NCBI GenBank assembly: GCA_013396755.1
Contig: VWZF01004010.1
Coordinates: forward strand, 611,176 to 675,175
Origin: Sclerurus mexicanus
Lineage: Eukaryota; Chordata; Aves; Passeriformes; Furnariidae
Reading direction: 5' to 3'
DNA: 64,000 nucleotides
Positions within the stretch are counted from its first letter, which is position 1. Every line of letters starts with the position of its first letter. Positions 1 to 12,000 of the stretch are shown here, in pieces. A program made the position numbers and the translations under genes. The notes beneath the pieces are model-generated. The model was not told where the DNA came from, made no database searches, and worked only from the letters and a program-made list of their open reading frames with translations.

Positions 1-639
1 TGCAAGGCATCACTAGGTAGTTGATGCCTCGTGGTCCCACCAATGGAAACGTGGACAACTTGACACTGGGCTCTGGGGAGGTCACTGGTGCCTAAACGTT
101 GGGTCAGTGGTGTGGTTCTGCACCCTGAGCCTCTGGGGGTCTGGCCAGGGTGGCAAAAGTCACTCTGGGCTTTTGTGGGGGGTTTGCAGGATTCCCATGA
201 CAAGAGGGACTCCTTGGGAAGCTGCTTTGATATCACAGTGAGGCAGCAGGTCCTGCAGTGGATGAGAGGCAGGGCAAGGACAGAGCAAAGGCTTTGGAGT
301 AACGAAGCTGCTGCAGCTCTGGTGGAGTTTCCAAGGCTTCTGGAGCAGAAGTCAGTGGTGAAACCCCTCAGGCACCCAGTTCTTTATCTGCCCTCGCCCT
401 CCCATGGGGGAAGTTGGTTGCCTCTCTAACTGAATCTACCAGCAGGAATTTCCTAAGCGAGTTGTTGGAGGTCTTTTGAAAGAAACTGTCGTTGCTTTTA
501 TCAGTTTGTCGTGGGAGGAACCGAAGAGCAGAACCTTTAGGAAGAAAAGCAGCTCCTGGAAGGCTTTGGGGTCTGCCCAGAGCCAGGGTCCGTGCCTGAA
601 GCTGGGGCCTCCTCCTGGTGCTTGAGAGGGACTGGGGAC

Positions 640-907
640 AAGGCATGGAGGGACAGGACAAGGGGAGTGGCAGAGGAAAGGGGTAGATGGGATATTGGGA
701 AGGAATCCTTCCCTGGGAGGGTGGGCAGGCCCTGGCACAGGGTGCCCAGAGAAGCTGTGGCTGCCCCATCCCTGGAAGTGTCCAAGGCCAGGTTGGACGG
801 GGCTTGGAGCAACCTGGGCTGTGGAAGGTGTCCCTGCCCATGGCAGGGGGTGGCACTGGATGATCTTTAAGATCACTCCCAGCCCAAACTGTTCTGTGAT
901 TCTCTGT
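640..907 (+). mobile_element. CR1: CR1 LINE 3' fragment
   Basis: Carries the CR1 3' words CTGGGAGGGTGGGCAGGCCC, AGAAGCTGTGGCTGCCCC and CCCATGGCAGGGGGT. It ends in TTCTGTGATTCTCTG, the degenerate octamer tail (ATTCTRTG) that marks the CR1 3' end. Confidence 0.9.
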
Positions 908-1309
908 ATTAAGTTCCTAATTGTGAAACTCTGATATCAGCTCTGATATGCACCAACTGTCTCTGTAGCCTTTGAAGAAGAATCCTCCTCCTCCTCTAAG
1001 CAGTGGTGACACAGCTGGGGAAGGACTCGGGTGGTGGCTTTGAAACCCTCTGGCTCTGCCCCTTTGCACAAGAGCTGTGGTTGCTGTTGTGCCAAAGGCT
1101 GGTGCTGAGGTGGCAGCTCAGGCAGATCCTCTGTTTCTGTCTCAAACACAGAAAGGGGGGGGGGGCACCTCCTGAGCCCCTGGTCCCCGCAGGGTCACCT
1201 CGAAGGCCAGGGGAGGTCATTCAGGCTCTTACTGAAGCAAGCTCTGTCTCCAGTGATGCAGATCCCACCTCTATTCCAGGCCCTATCCCATCCCAGCACC
1301 ACCCTCATG

Positions 1310-1705
1310 GGATGGGGATGGTGGAGCCCGGCCTTGGGGAGAGGGAGAGGGGAGCCCAGTTTAGGGGGACAGGGATGGTGGAGCCCAGTTTAGGGGACAG
1401 GGGTGGTGGAGCTCAGTTTAGGGGACAGGGAGGATGGAGCCCAGTTTAGGAGACAGGGATGGTGGAGCCCAGTTTAGGGGACAGGGATGGTGGAGCCCAG
1501 TTTAGGGGACAGGGGTGGTGGAGCTCAGTTTAGGGGACAGGGATGGTGGAGCCCAGTTTAGGGGACAGGGGTGGTGGAGCTCAGTTTAGGGGACAGGGAT
1601 GGTGGAGCCCAGTTTAGGGGACAAGGATGGTGGAGCCCAGTTTAGGGGGACAGGGATGGTGGAGCCCAGTTTAGGGGGACAGGGATGGTGGAGCCCAGCT
1701 TTGGG
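1310..1705. repeat. 28-bp minisatellite, about 14 units
   Basis: Tandem copies of a 28-base unit with core GGTGGAGCCCAGTTTAGGGG. Two variants alternate: GATGGTGGAGCCC and GGTGGTGGAGCTC. It lies about 560 bases upstream of the first peroxidase promoter. Apparent reading frames across it are by-products of the repeat. Confidence 0.9.
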
Positions 1706-2254
1706 GGTGAATTTGTCCATGAGGCAGATTTGTACTCAGACAGGGAGAGGGGCTTTGGCCACAGGGAGAGGAGAAGCTTTGCCAGGTGAGCTCCCAGTGC
1801 AACAGCAGCTGGGGCAGGGTGAGACCCTCCTGGGCTGCCCTGTGCTCCGGGCCAGCAGCTGGAGGTTGGTGACCCCTGTTCAGATCATCATCCAGGTGCA
1901 GGGAAGTGCACAAGGAGCAGCATCCATGGACCCCTCCAGGCCGCAATGGACCCAGAGCAGGGCGTGCTAGGAGGTGAAATGGGGAGTGTTGGGCACTGCA
2001 GACACCCCGGGGATCTGGTGTCCCCACAGGAAAGCACGAAAAGGATCCATGAGGGAAGGACCCTCGTCCCTGGATGTCACCCCAGAAGGACTCAGCCCTC
2101 TCAAACCACAACAAAGTTCTGCCTTGCATCTCCCTCCGGAAAAATCCCTGGGGAGCTCCTCTGGAGCACCAGGCTGAGCATCCGGCTGGGTGGGAGGTGG
2201 GTGCTGAGCTGCCCTGGCCTCGCTCACCCCTGGGGGAGTTCCCAGCCCTGGCTC

Positions 2255-2332
2255 AGCCCCCGCAGATAACGTGGGGCAGATAAAAGCGTGGGCACGGAGG
2301 GTCCTGGGCAGGGAGGGCACAGCAGATCCCAG
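2255..2332 (+). promoter_or_regulatory. Promoter and noncoding first exon of the plus-strand peroxidase gene
   Basis: A TATA-like element (GATAAAAG, 2279-2286) lies about 30 bases before the likely transcription start near 2310. Two GATA motifs sit here, at about 2264-2268 and overlapping the TATA box at 2278-2281. GATA factors are known regulators of granulocyte genes, so the arrangement fits a leukocyte peroxidase, but that link is inference. The presumed noncoding exon ends at 2332 with a good donor (CAG|GTGAGAG). It would join an acceptor (TTTGCAG) ending at 3028, just two bases before the start codon. Confidence 0.55.
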
Positions 2333-3030
2333 GTGAGAGCCTGGCCAGGGCATTCTTGCTTTCCTTGTGGGGGAGGATTTGTGGCTGTGCCAGGGTTGGG
2401 GGGCTGGGTTTGGGGCATCCAGCTGAGCTCTGTGCTCTGTGTTGGCTCCGAGGGTGGCAGAGCCCGGAGCATGGCAGGGATGTGGCTCCTCCACAGGGAA
2501 AGGGTTTAACCGGGCAGTTTTGGGGGCATTCTGGGCTGCCTTTGAGGCAGCTCCACAGTGGGCGTTGAGCAATGAGCTCAGCCCACGGCTCTGGGCTCGT
2601 TCTGGTGGAGCTGATTGCTTTGGAGCAGCCCTGGGAGGTGAGAGGGTCAACTCTGGGCAAAACCGTCCCAAATTTCTGTGTGCGGAGGACCTGCCGCGCT
2701 GCCCTGGCTGCTTCCTCTTCCCCTCCAGTTCTTCCAGCCCCCTGCACCCTCCCTGTTGCTGCCCAGCTCCCTGCCCAGCCGCAGCACTGGCAGCAGGCTC
2801 TGCTCCCTTTTTGTTGCCCCCAAAACCCCAAACCACTGCCGGGAGTCCCCAGGACAGGAGGGAGCTCCCTTTCCACCTGGCACTGCAAGGACCTCCCAGG
2901 CAGGAGGGAAGGGGATGCCCCATGAGCTTCCCTGGCACGTGCCATCCTCAGCGTGGGCATGGAAAATCCCAATGCACAGCAGGATCCACACGCTCCTGGT
3001 CTTCTTCACTTCTTGCATTCCTTTGCAGGG

Positions 3031-6000
3031 ATGAAGGCAGAAATCCTCCTGGGCTCTCTGGTGATCCTCAGCCTCTTCCAGGGATCCGTAACCTCTTCCC
3101 ACGGTACTGTCCTCTCCTCAGGCTTCGCAGCTCAGGGCATTTTCTGAGTGGGAAAGATAAAGTGAGGTCTGGCAGAGCCTGACTTGCTCCGTTGTGGCAG
3201 CACAGCCCTGGAGAGGTGACAGAAGGGGCACAGTTTGGGACACCAATCCTTTCTGACCAGCTCATGCCCTACCTGGTTTCTCAGGTCACGTTAAAGGAGG
3301 TGATTTCTCAGCCCTGCTCCATCCCCACGGAACGAGGGTCTCCCTCCTGCCCCCTGAGCCAAACAGCAAGGGCAGCTGCTCCTGGGGGAGCTCCCAGGGC
3401 CTCAGGACTTTGGGAATGGGGCAGTTCCCTCTTTCCCAGCCCTCAATCACTGCCCTAAAACATCTAAAGACCTCCACCTGTGAATTTACAACATCAAGCC
3501 CTTATGGAAAGCACATGCCTGGCCTTTCAAATGGTGGTTCTGGCAATAATTTTTCTCATCAAGATTGTCCAAGGAGAGAACTCTGGGCTGATCAGGGAAG
3601 ACATTGAAAAGAATCTGGGGAGGTTTTGGAGATATTTACCCCCTCTGTGTGATTTTCTGCGATTTTCTTCTTCCCTGGAAGCTGTAGGAAAGTGCTGTCA
3701 CTCAGAGAAGTCCTCCAGGGCCTGTCCTCTCCCGTTCTGTGGCCCACAGCCAGCAGATGATGGGGATAAATTCATTTCTGGGAAGGGGAGCAGGGAGGGT
3801 GGCAGGAGAGACTGGAGACAGCTGTGGGGAAATCAGGCTGTTTATAGAATCACGGAATCATGGAATGGATTGGGTTGGAAAGGATGTTAAAACCCATCCC
3901 ATTCCACCCCCCACCACGGGCAGGGACACCTTCCACCAGCCCAGGTTGCTCCAAGCCCCGTCCAACCTGGCCTTGGACACTTCCAAGGATGGGGCAGCCA
4001 CAGCTTCTCTGGGCAGGAGGGATGGTTCCTGCATCCCCACGGGTGGAGAGACCCTCTTCGCGCCCAGGAGCAGCTCTCGGACCCCCTGAGGAACACGCTG
4101 ATGTACAGACCCCAGGGAGCGAGGGGCTGCCCCTGGCGCTGCTGTGCCCTCTGCCCGGGGCTGGGGGCAGGAGCAGGAGCAGGAGCCCCCTGAGCCCCGC
4201 TCTTCCCTCTGCCCCGGCCAGGGGTGCGCGCGGAGCTGTCGGACACGTCCCTGCTGAGCAGCGCGGCCGAGGCCAGGCAGCTGGTGGATGTCGCCTACAA
4301 GCGCACGCGGGACCGGTGAGAGTCGGGGCTCGTGTGTGGCACATGTGTGGCACGTGTGTGTCACTTGTGTTGTCGTGTGTGTCACGCATGCCACATGAGT
4401 GTCATGTGTCTCGTGTGTCACATGGGTGTCACACGTGTCACGTGTCATGTGTGTGTCACATGTGTGTGATCTGTGTGTCACTTGTGTGTCATGTGTGACG
4501 TGTGTGTCGTGTGTGTCACGTGTGTGTCACGTGCCACATGAGTGTCATGTGTCTCGTGTGTCACATGGGTGTCACACGTGTCACATGAGTGTCATGAGTG
4601 TCATGAGTGTGTCACATGTGTGTCACGCATGTCACATGAGTGTCATGTGTGTGTAATGTGTGTCACGTGTGTGTGTCACGTGTGTGTCGTGTGTGTGACA
4701 CCTGCACTGCAGCTTCACCCCCTCTCCTCCTCCCTGGGGCGCAGGGACAGGGGGGTGGGGGACTTTGGGAGCGCAGCATTTTTCCTGCTGATTTCCCTGA
4801 TTTTACACCAAGTCCGTTGGGTCACCAAGAGCTGAGGTCTCCTCCATGCCGGGTGTTCCGCCAAGTTCACAGAAGCACAGAATGGGTTGGGTCGGAAGGA
4901 CCTTCAAGACCATCCAGTGCCACCCCCTGCCATGGGCAGGGACACCTTCCACCAGCCCAGGTTGCTCCAAGCCCTGTCCAACCTGGCCTTGGACACTCCC
5001 AGGGATGGGGCAGCCACAGCTTCTCTGGGCACCCTGTGCCAGGGCCTGCCCACCCTCACAGCAGCCCCTGGCTGTTGCTGGGCTCTGTCCCACCCCTCAG
5101 GATGCTCCAAGGAGGAGCTCCGAGGTGGAACCAGCACAGGTTCCTGCTGGTTTCAGGTGGTCCCCTCCACGGACACAGCAAAGCTCTGGAGGCGGCAGTG
5201 AGGACACTTTGTGGGACTCCCAAGCATGGTTTGGGAGTGTCCAGCTTCCCACCAGCCCATACCTGTCCTCCTCCTGCAGCCACACTCTGAAACCCCTCGC
5301 TGGCTCACGACCCCTCCAGCTGAGAGGAGGGTCCACACAGGGTGACTTGGAGACATTCTGGACCTCTGGAAGGATGGAGTTCAATATCTACATCTGTAGA
5401 TACTGAACAACGAGGGGTTGGTGCCTCAAGGATGTAAAGACCTAAGGTTTATCTTCTGGCAGGTGGAGCTGGGCAATTTAAGAGATTCCCTTCCCGCTCC
5501 TCTGCCCAGGTTGGTGGGAGCAGCCCTGGTCTCTCCCAGTGGCTTTACAGGGACACACCAGCAGAGCCCAGGTGTGGAACCTGCTTCCAGTTCAGAGTCT
5601 GCTTTCTTCTCCCTTGCAGCATCAAGGAACACCTGCAGAACGACGCCCTGAGCCCAGCAGAGCTCCTGAGATACTTCAAGCAGCCCGTGGGGGGCACCCG
5701 GGTGGCCGTGCGGGCGGCCGATTACCTGCAGACCACCCTGAGCCTCCTCAAGGAGAAGCTGAGATGGGCTGTGAGGGGGGACTTCAATGTCACAGGTAGG
5801 GCTCCCCCTGGGCTGGGAGGAAGGCAGAGGAGGAAGACACAGGGCTTGGTCACTGGGGCTTGGTGGGAGGGAAGGAAGGGGGTTGTGATGGACCATGATT
5901 TGAAGTTCTCCCCTGTGGCTGCAGAGAGGCAAAGCTGAGTTACATTGCTGTGTTCTCTCCCCATCTGAAAAAATTACCTGGGGTTATCATTTAATATCAG

Positions 6001-9000
6001 TTAATGAAAGAATATTTCATTATTTCATACGGATGATTGCATATGTAATAGATATTCACATATATGATGAAATATAGGTCATGCAATAATAGAGTTTGGA
6101 AGGCTTTGGTGGAAAATATCCTTCTGCTTGAGCTGGGAACGAGCAGCACCAGAGATGTGAGTCCCAGCAGCTCAAAGCCCAGGGAGGGCAGCTCTCCTGC
6201 CACACTTCAGCCAGCACCAGAGTCACTCCAGGGGACAGGACGCTGGAGAAAGGTCCAACCAGAGAACGGGAGGATGTGAAAGGACGTCTCAGCTGTGTCT
6301 GAAGGAGCAGTGACCTCCCTGGAGGGAGTCCTGGCCCCCTGGCCGGGCCAGGCTGCTGAGAGGAGGGCTCTTTCCATGTGGGATAACTCACAGGGATCAG
6401 GGAATGGTTTGGGCTGGGTTAGGGATCTTAAAGCTCCTCCAGTTCCACCCCCTGCCATGGGCAGGGACACCTTCCACCAGCCCAGCTTGTGCCAAGGCTT
6501 GGACACTCTCCCAGCATCCCAGTGAAGCACAGGCAGGACACACAGCACGGGGTGCTCCAGCATTTTCTAGGATGGGCTGAGCTGGAAGAGCATGGCAGAG
6601 CTGATGGTGCTCCGGAGACCTGTGAGGCCACCTGGCTGCCACCTCTCATCTGCAAGCCCAGAGGCTCCTGAAATCGTGCTGGGACCCAAACTGCTGGTGG
6701 CAGCAGTGACCAGGAAACCTGCGAGGGACTCGGGACGTGCTGCACGAGCAGCAGCAGCTGAGCAGGAACATCTCTGCTCCGGAGCCAGGCTGGGACACGT
6801 GGGATTGTCCAGCCTGGAGAAGGGAAGGCTCCAGAGAGACCTCAGAGCCCCTTCCAGTGCCTAAAGGGGGCTTATAAAAAAGGGAGAGAGACTTTTTACA
6901 CTGGCAGAGAGTGAAAGGACAAGGGGAATGGTTTTAAACTAAAAGAGGAGAGATTTTGGTTAGAAATTAATAATAAATCCTTCCCTGGGAGGGTGGGCAG
7001 GCCCTGGCACAGGTTGGGCAGAGAAGCTCTGGCTGCCCCATCTCTGGGAGTGTCCAAGGCCAGGCTGGACAGAGCTGGGAGCAACCTGTGGAAGGTGTCC
7101 CATGGCAGGGGGTTGGAATGAGATGAACTTTAAAGTCCCTTCCAACCCAACCCATTCTGTGATTAAGGCTTTGCTGGCTGAACTTGGCCACTTAACTCCC
7201 ATGCCAGGGGAAATCTCCACGTGGAAACACAACGTCGGAGCTCCCTGGTGTGCCCAGGCACAGGGTGGTTCCTCTCCAGTGGTGGTGCTTCCAGGGGGAA
7301 AACCTTCTAACACCCCCCTGGGATGGCTGGAGCTGTTTGCATTTCACGGTGGAGAGAAAAAGGGAGGGGAGAGGAAGGAAAAAGGGGTTCTGGTGCTATA
7401 AAACCATCCTGCTGCTGCGCAGGCCTGAAGGGTAATTATAAAGATCTGACCACAGCTTTGCTGGGTTTGGTGCTTCCCAAGTCCGAGAAAGCAAGTTGCT
7501 GCTCAAGGACCATCCTCAGCACTTTGTGGTTGTACAGATGGTGCCGTGATAAGAAACATTCCAAAGGTCCAAGAAGGAAAACCTTTCCCTGAGCCTGGCA
7601 GGCACCTCAAGCCCAGCGGGGCCAGGTTGTTCCTGAAGGTTTATTCCCCTCTTGCTCCCTGGCAGATTTGCTGACTCCAGCTCAGATGGAGATGATTTTC
7701 AAGGCCAGTGGATGTGACCAGCAGGATAAGAAAATAAACTGTGCTTCTTCCGGCTACCGAACGATCACTGGCGAGTGCAACAACAGGTGAGGGGCTGAGC
7801 TGGAGCATGGGAGGCACCAGCACGAGAGGAAATGGCCTCAAGCTGAGCCAGGAGAGGTTCAGGTTGGACATCAGGAGGAATTTCTTCATGGAGAGGGTTG
7901 TCAGGCGTTGGAATGGGCTGCTCAGGGAGGTGGTGGGATCACCATCCAGTAATTACCACTCAGTAATGACCTTCAAAATAAGCACAGAGCACGGTGACAC
8001 TCCCAGCCCAAACCACCCAATGTCTACTCAAGGTCACTGGTAACACCACCCATGAGCAGGCAGAAGTCTCTGGCCCTGTTCCTCAGCATTAAGCCTCCAA
8101 ATTGGTTTTCCACCCACAGTCTGAGGTCAGGGACCCACCTTCAGGCTGGATGGCACAAGGAATCACCAGCGAACTGAGTTCTGGCCTGGGAGATGCTGAG
8201 GCTTGGGGTGGATTAGTGAAGGTCCTTTCATACCTGAACAATCTGATGATTGTTGGTGCTCCCATCATTAATCCTGAGGCTCGTGGATGCAGCAGCTCCC
8301 AGACCATGCGTGGTCCCACTCCAAGGTCCACATCCCTCCACATCCATGAGCTCTTGGGCTCTGCCGTGATCCTGATGACACTAATTATTTGCTGTTCTTC
8401 CTTGCGCTTGTGTCAGGAGACACCCATCCCTCGGAGCCTCCAACAGAGCCCTGGCCAGGTGGCTGCCAGCGCAGTACGAGGACGGTGTGTCCGTGCCCCG
8501 CGGGTGGACAGAAGGAAAGCGTTTCTCTGGATTCCCTCTCCCACTGGTACTGTCAGTGACACCACCTGAAAACGCACGGTCAGGGCCTGGGGACTGTCAC
8601 TTCTTGGACAGGTCACGGGCAGCAAAGTGCTCGTCCATCAGCTGGAGTGGTGGATCAGGAGGAGGAACTTCAGCTCCCCAGCTTCAGGGTGATGCCATGA
8701 GAATGCCCAGGGGGATCCCATCAGGAATGCTTTCCAGCTCGCATGCCTTCGGGGAAAGCAAAGGAAAATCAGTGTGATCCCTGCAGAATCGGGGGATGAA
8801 GGGAGAATTGTGCAATGTGTTCTTTTAAACCGAGTGTGTTTAAGCCAAATTATTTCACTCACCTGTTTTGATTGGGTTTGTGGCGACTGGTTGTCTCCTG
8901 AAAAAAGAGGATAAAGGGAGTAAGGAATCTCCAGAATCAAAACTACATGGCCAGAAATTCTTCTGTGGGTGATCTGGGGGTGTGTGGGGCTCTGGTGGCA

Positions 9001-12000
9001 CCAGGATGGGAACAGGGACACTGCGATGTGGCTTTGGGTCACTTGGATTTGATGCCACCAGGGCACTAATGAGGAGCTCGGTGACTTTCCATGCTGTGCC
9101 TTGTGTGCTCGTTGTCCTTCCTAACCCTCCTCCACAGCACAGTGTCCACTTCTCCCGCAGAAATACACGAGGGAAGAGCTGTGGGGGAATTGTGACGGGT
9201 GGCGAAAAGATAAGGAGGGAAAAGGGCCTCGGTATAACTTGAAGAATTCCACACTTCTCTTTCAAAAGTGTCTCTTAAAATCCAGTTTGTGTTGCTTTCC
9301 CAGCTTTGCTTAGCTGCTTCCTTAAGTCCACCCAGGGATAGTCTTGGCCTAGAGGCTCCGACTCCGGACTAGAGCCAGAACAGGGCAGTGAAGGGACACT
9401 CAGGGACACCTTCCAAGGCTGACAGATCGGGAGTTTTCCCTCCGTGAAGCACAAGAAATGCCTTGTGAATTGTTGCCGATGAGCCCGCGAGCGGGTGCGC
9501 CCCTTTGTCCAGGTCGCTTCCCAACACAGTGTCCTGCCTCCGTCCCTGCAGGTCCGACAGGTGTCCAACGAGATCGTGCGCTTCCCCCCGGAGCGGCTCC
9601 GCATGGACCAGCACAGATCCCTCATGTTCATGCAGTGGGGCCAGTTCATTGACCACGACCTGGATTTCAGTCCAGAAACCCCGGCCAGGGTCAGCTTTGG
9701 TGGCGAGATAGATTGTGACACCAGCTGTGCCAAGGAGCCTCCCTGCTTCCCCATCCAGGTACAGCCAGCGCCCTTCTTCTAGAGGAGGAAGCGAGGACAT
9801 CTGCCTTCCAACCAGGAGATGCTGGTGGTTCTGCCAGCCCTTGGCCATGGAGGAACATCTTCCCAGAGCCGGGTGTGCTGATCCTGCGTGTCAGGCACAG
9901 TCACAGCCTTTTCCCTGTTTCCAGGCGTTTTTCTGCCTCCCTCAGTGATGTGGCTTTTCCTTGGAGCTGTGGGACAAAGGCAGCACGGAGTGGTGTTGGG
10001 ATAACAGGGAATGTGTCACTGGGGGGTGTCAGTATCCCAGCAAATCCACGGTGGTCCAATGGCACGGGGCAAGGGAGTGCTGTGCAGCTCCCAGTGGTGG
10101 CTGAGACATCAGCATGAGAGTCACATCGTGGTCTCTCTTACAGTAGATCCCAGAATCACTGAGGTTGGAAAAGTCCCCCAAGATCACCGAGTCCAACCTG
10201 TGACCCATCCCCACCTTGGCACCCAGCCCAGAGCACTGAGTGCCGTGTCCAGTCATTCCTTGGACACCTCCAGGGATGGGGACTCCACCACCTCCCTGGA
10301 CAGCCCATTCCAATGCCTGAAGACCATATTAATGAAGAAATTGCTTCTGGTGTCCAACCTGAACCTCCCCTGATGCAACTTGAAGCTGTTTCCTCTTGTC
10401 CTGTCCCTTCTTCCCTGGGAGCAGAGCCTGACCCCCACCTGGCTCACCCTTCCTCTCAGGGAGTTGGAGGGAGCGAGAAGGTCCCCCCTGAGCCTCCTTT
10501 TCTCCCAATGATGTTCATGTCCACCCTGCAACCCTGCTCTCCTGCCTTTGAGGGTGTGCTGCAGCTCTGGCTCCTTCTTCCAAGGAAAACTGTGATAGGA
10601 TGGAGCATCACTGAGCATTTGCCTGACGTGTCTCTGAGAATGCAGGCAGGTCACAAGTTCTCAGTGACTGCTGTCTGTGGTGTAGATAGGGACACTTGAT
10701 TCCAACATGAGGTAGGAACACCAGAGCTTCAAAGACTCTACAGCTTCCTGGGGAGGGGCAGGCACTGAGCTCTGCTCTGTGGGGACCAGGGACAGCACCC
10801 AGGGAAGGGCTGGAGCTGTGTCAGGGCAGGGTCAGGTTGGATCTCAGCAAAAGGTCCTTCCCCCAGAGGGTGGTGGGCACTGCCCAGGCTCCCCAGGGCA
10901 GTGGGCACAGCCCCAAGGCTGCCAGAGCTCCAGGAGGGTTTGGATGATGCTCTGGGGCACAGGGGGTGACTCTTGGGGCTGGTCCTGTGCAGGGCTGAGG
11001 GTTGGACTCCATGGTCCTTGGGAGTCCCTCCCAGCTCAGAATATCCTGTGATTCTCTCATTCAGTCCAATATATTCAGGGGGAAAACTTCAGGAATCCGT
11101 AGGACTTTATGAAAACCAAGCGTCTCCAGGCTTGGACTCCTGAAACAGCATCTCTGCTCTCAGCCTGACCGTCCCCATGAGGATTCCTCACCGATCCCCA
11201 CACTCTTTGAGGCGTCTCCTGCCATGGCTGAACCTCACCATGCATCTCCCCCAACCTGCTGATGCATCATCCCCTTCTCTTCCCGCAGATCCCCCCCAAC
11301 GACCCCCGGATCTCGAACAGGAGGGATTGCCTGCCTTTCTTCCGCTCTGCCCCTGCCTGCGCGCGGGCCAGGGCGGTGCGGGAGCAGCTCAACGCGCTCA
11401 CCTCCTTCCTGGACGGCAGCGTGGTGTACGGCAGCGAGGTGGCCGTGGCCAGCCGGCTGCGGGACCGGGGCCGCGGGCAGGGGCTGCTGGCCGTGAACCA
11501 AAACTTCACCGACCGGGGCAGGGCCTACATGCCCTTCGGCCCCATGAGGAAGGAGCCCTGTCTCAAGGCCAGCGGGGCAGCTCGGATCCCTTGCTTTCTG
11601 GCGGGTAAGTTGGGGGGTTTTATCCCCAGCCTGAGATCCAGGGCAAATAATTCCACTGGCTCTGGATGGTTCTTTAACTTTTTCTTATTTGTTCCTTGCC
11701 TTGCCTTGCCTTGCCTTGCCTTGCCTTCCCTTCCCTTCCCTTCCCTTCCCTTCCCTTCCCTTCCCCTCTCTGCAGCATCCCATGGTCCTTGGACACCATC
11801 AGGACCTGGTGGTGGGACTGCTGGGGCACCCCTGCTTCTGGCCATCCTCCAGCTCCCTCTCTTGAAGCTCTTGGTGCTTCCTGCTTCCTCCAGCCTCACA
11901 CCTCTCTTTCTGTCCCATCTTTTGCTCCATTTCTCCCCATGCTCCCCAAGCTCCTTGGCGAGGGCCACACAGAACCTCTGGCCAAAGGCAGATGCCCAGT

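Larger units (their letters stand above)
1..2250. other. 5' flank without a recognised gene
   Basis: Apart from the CR1 copy and the 28-bp minisatellite, no coding exon, RNA gene or family resemblance was found on either strand. The longest frames have no recognisable domain. Confidence 0.6.

Noticed and set aside
1967..2972. Overlapping minus-strand frames of 323 and 239 codons
   Set aside because: GC-rich, Pro/Ser/Gly-rich, overlapping each other and the plus-strand promoter and first exon region; no family resemblance and no plausible splice pattern.
3858..4498. Frames of about 210 codons on both strands near 4 kb
   Set aside because: Composed of a CR1 copy, the true exon 2 in the wrong frame and the TG-rich repeat.
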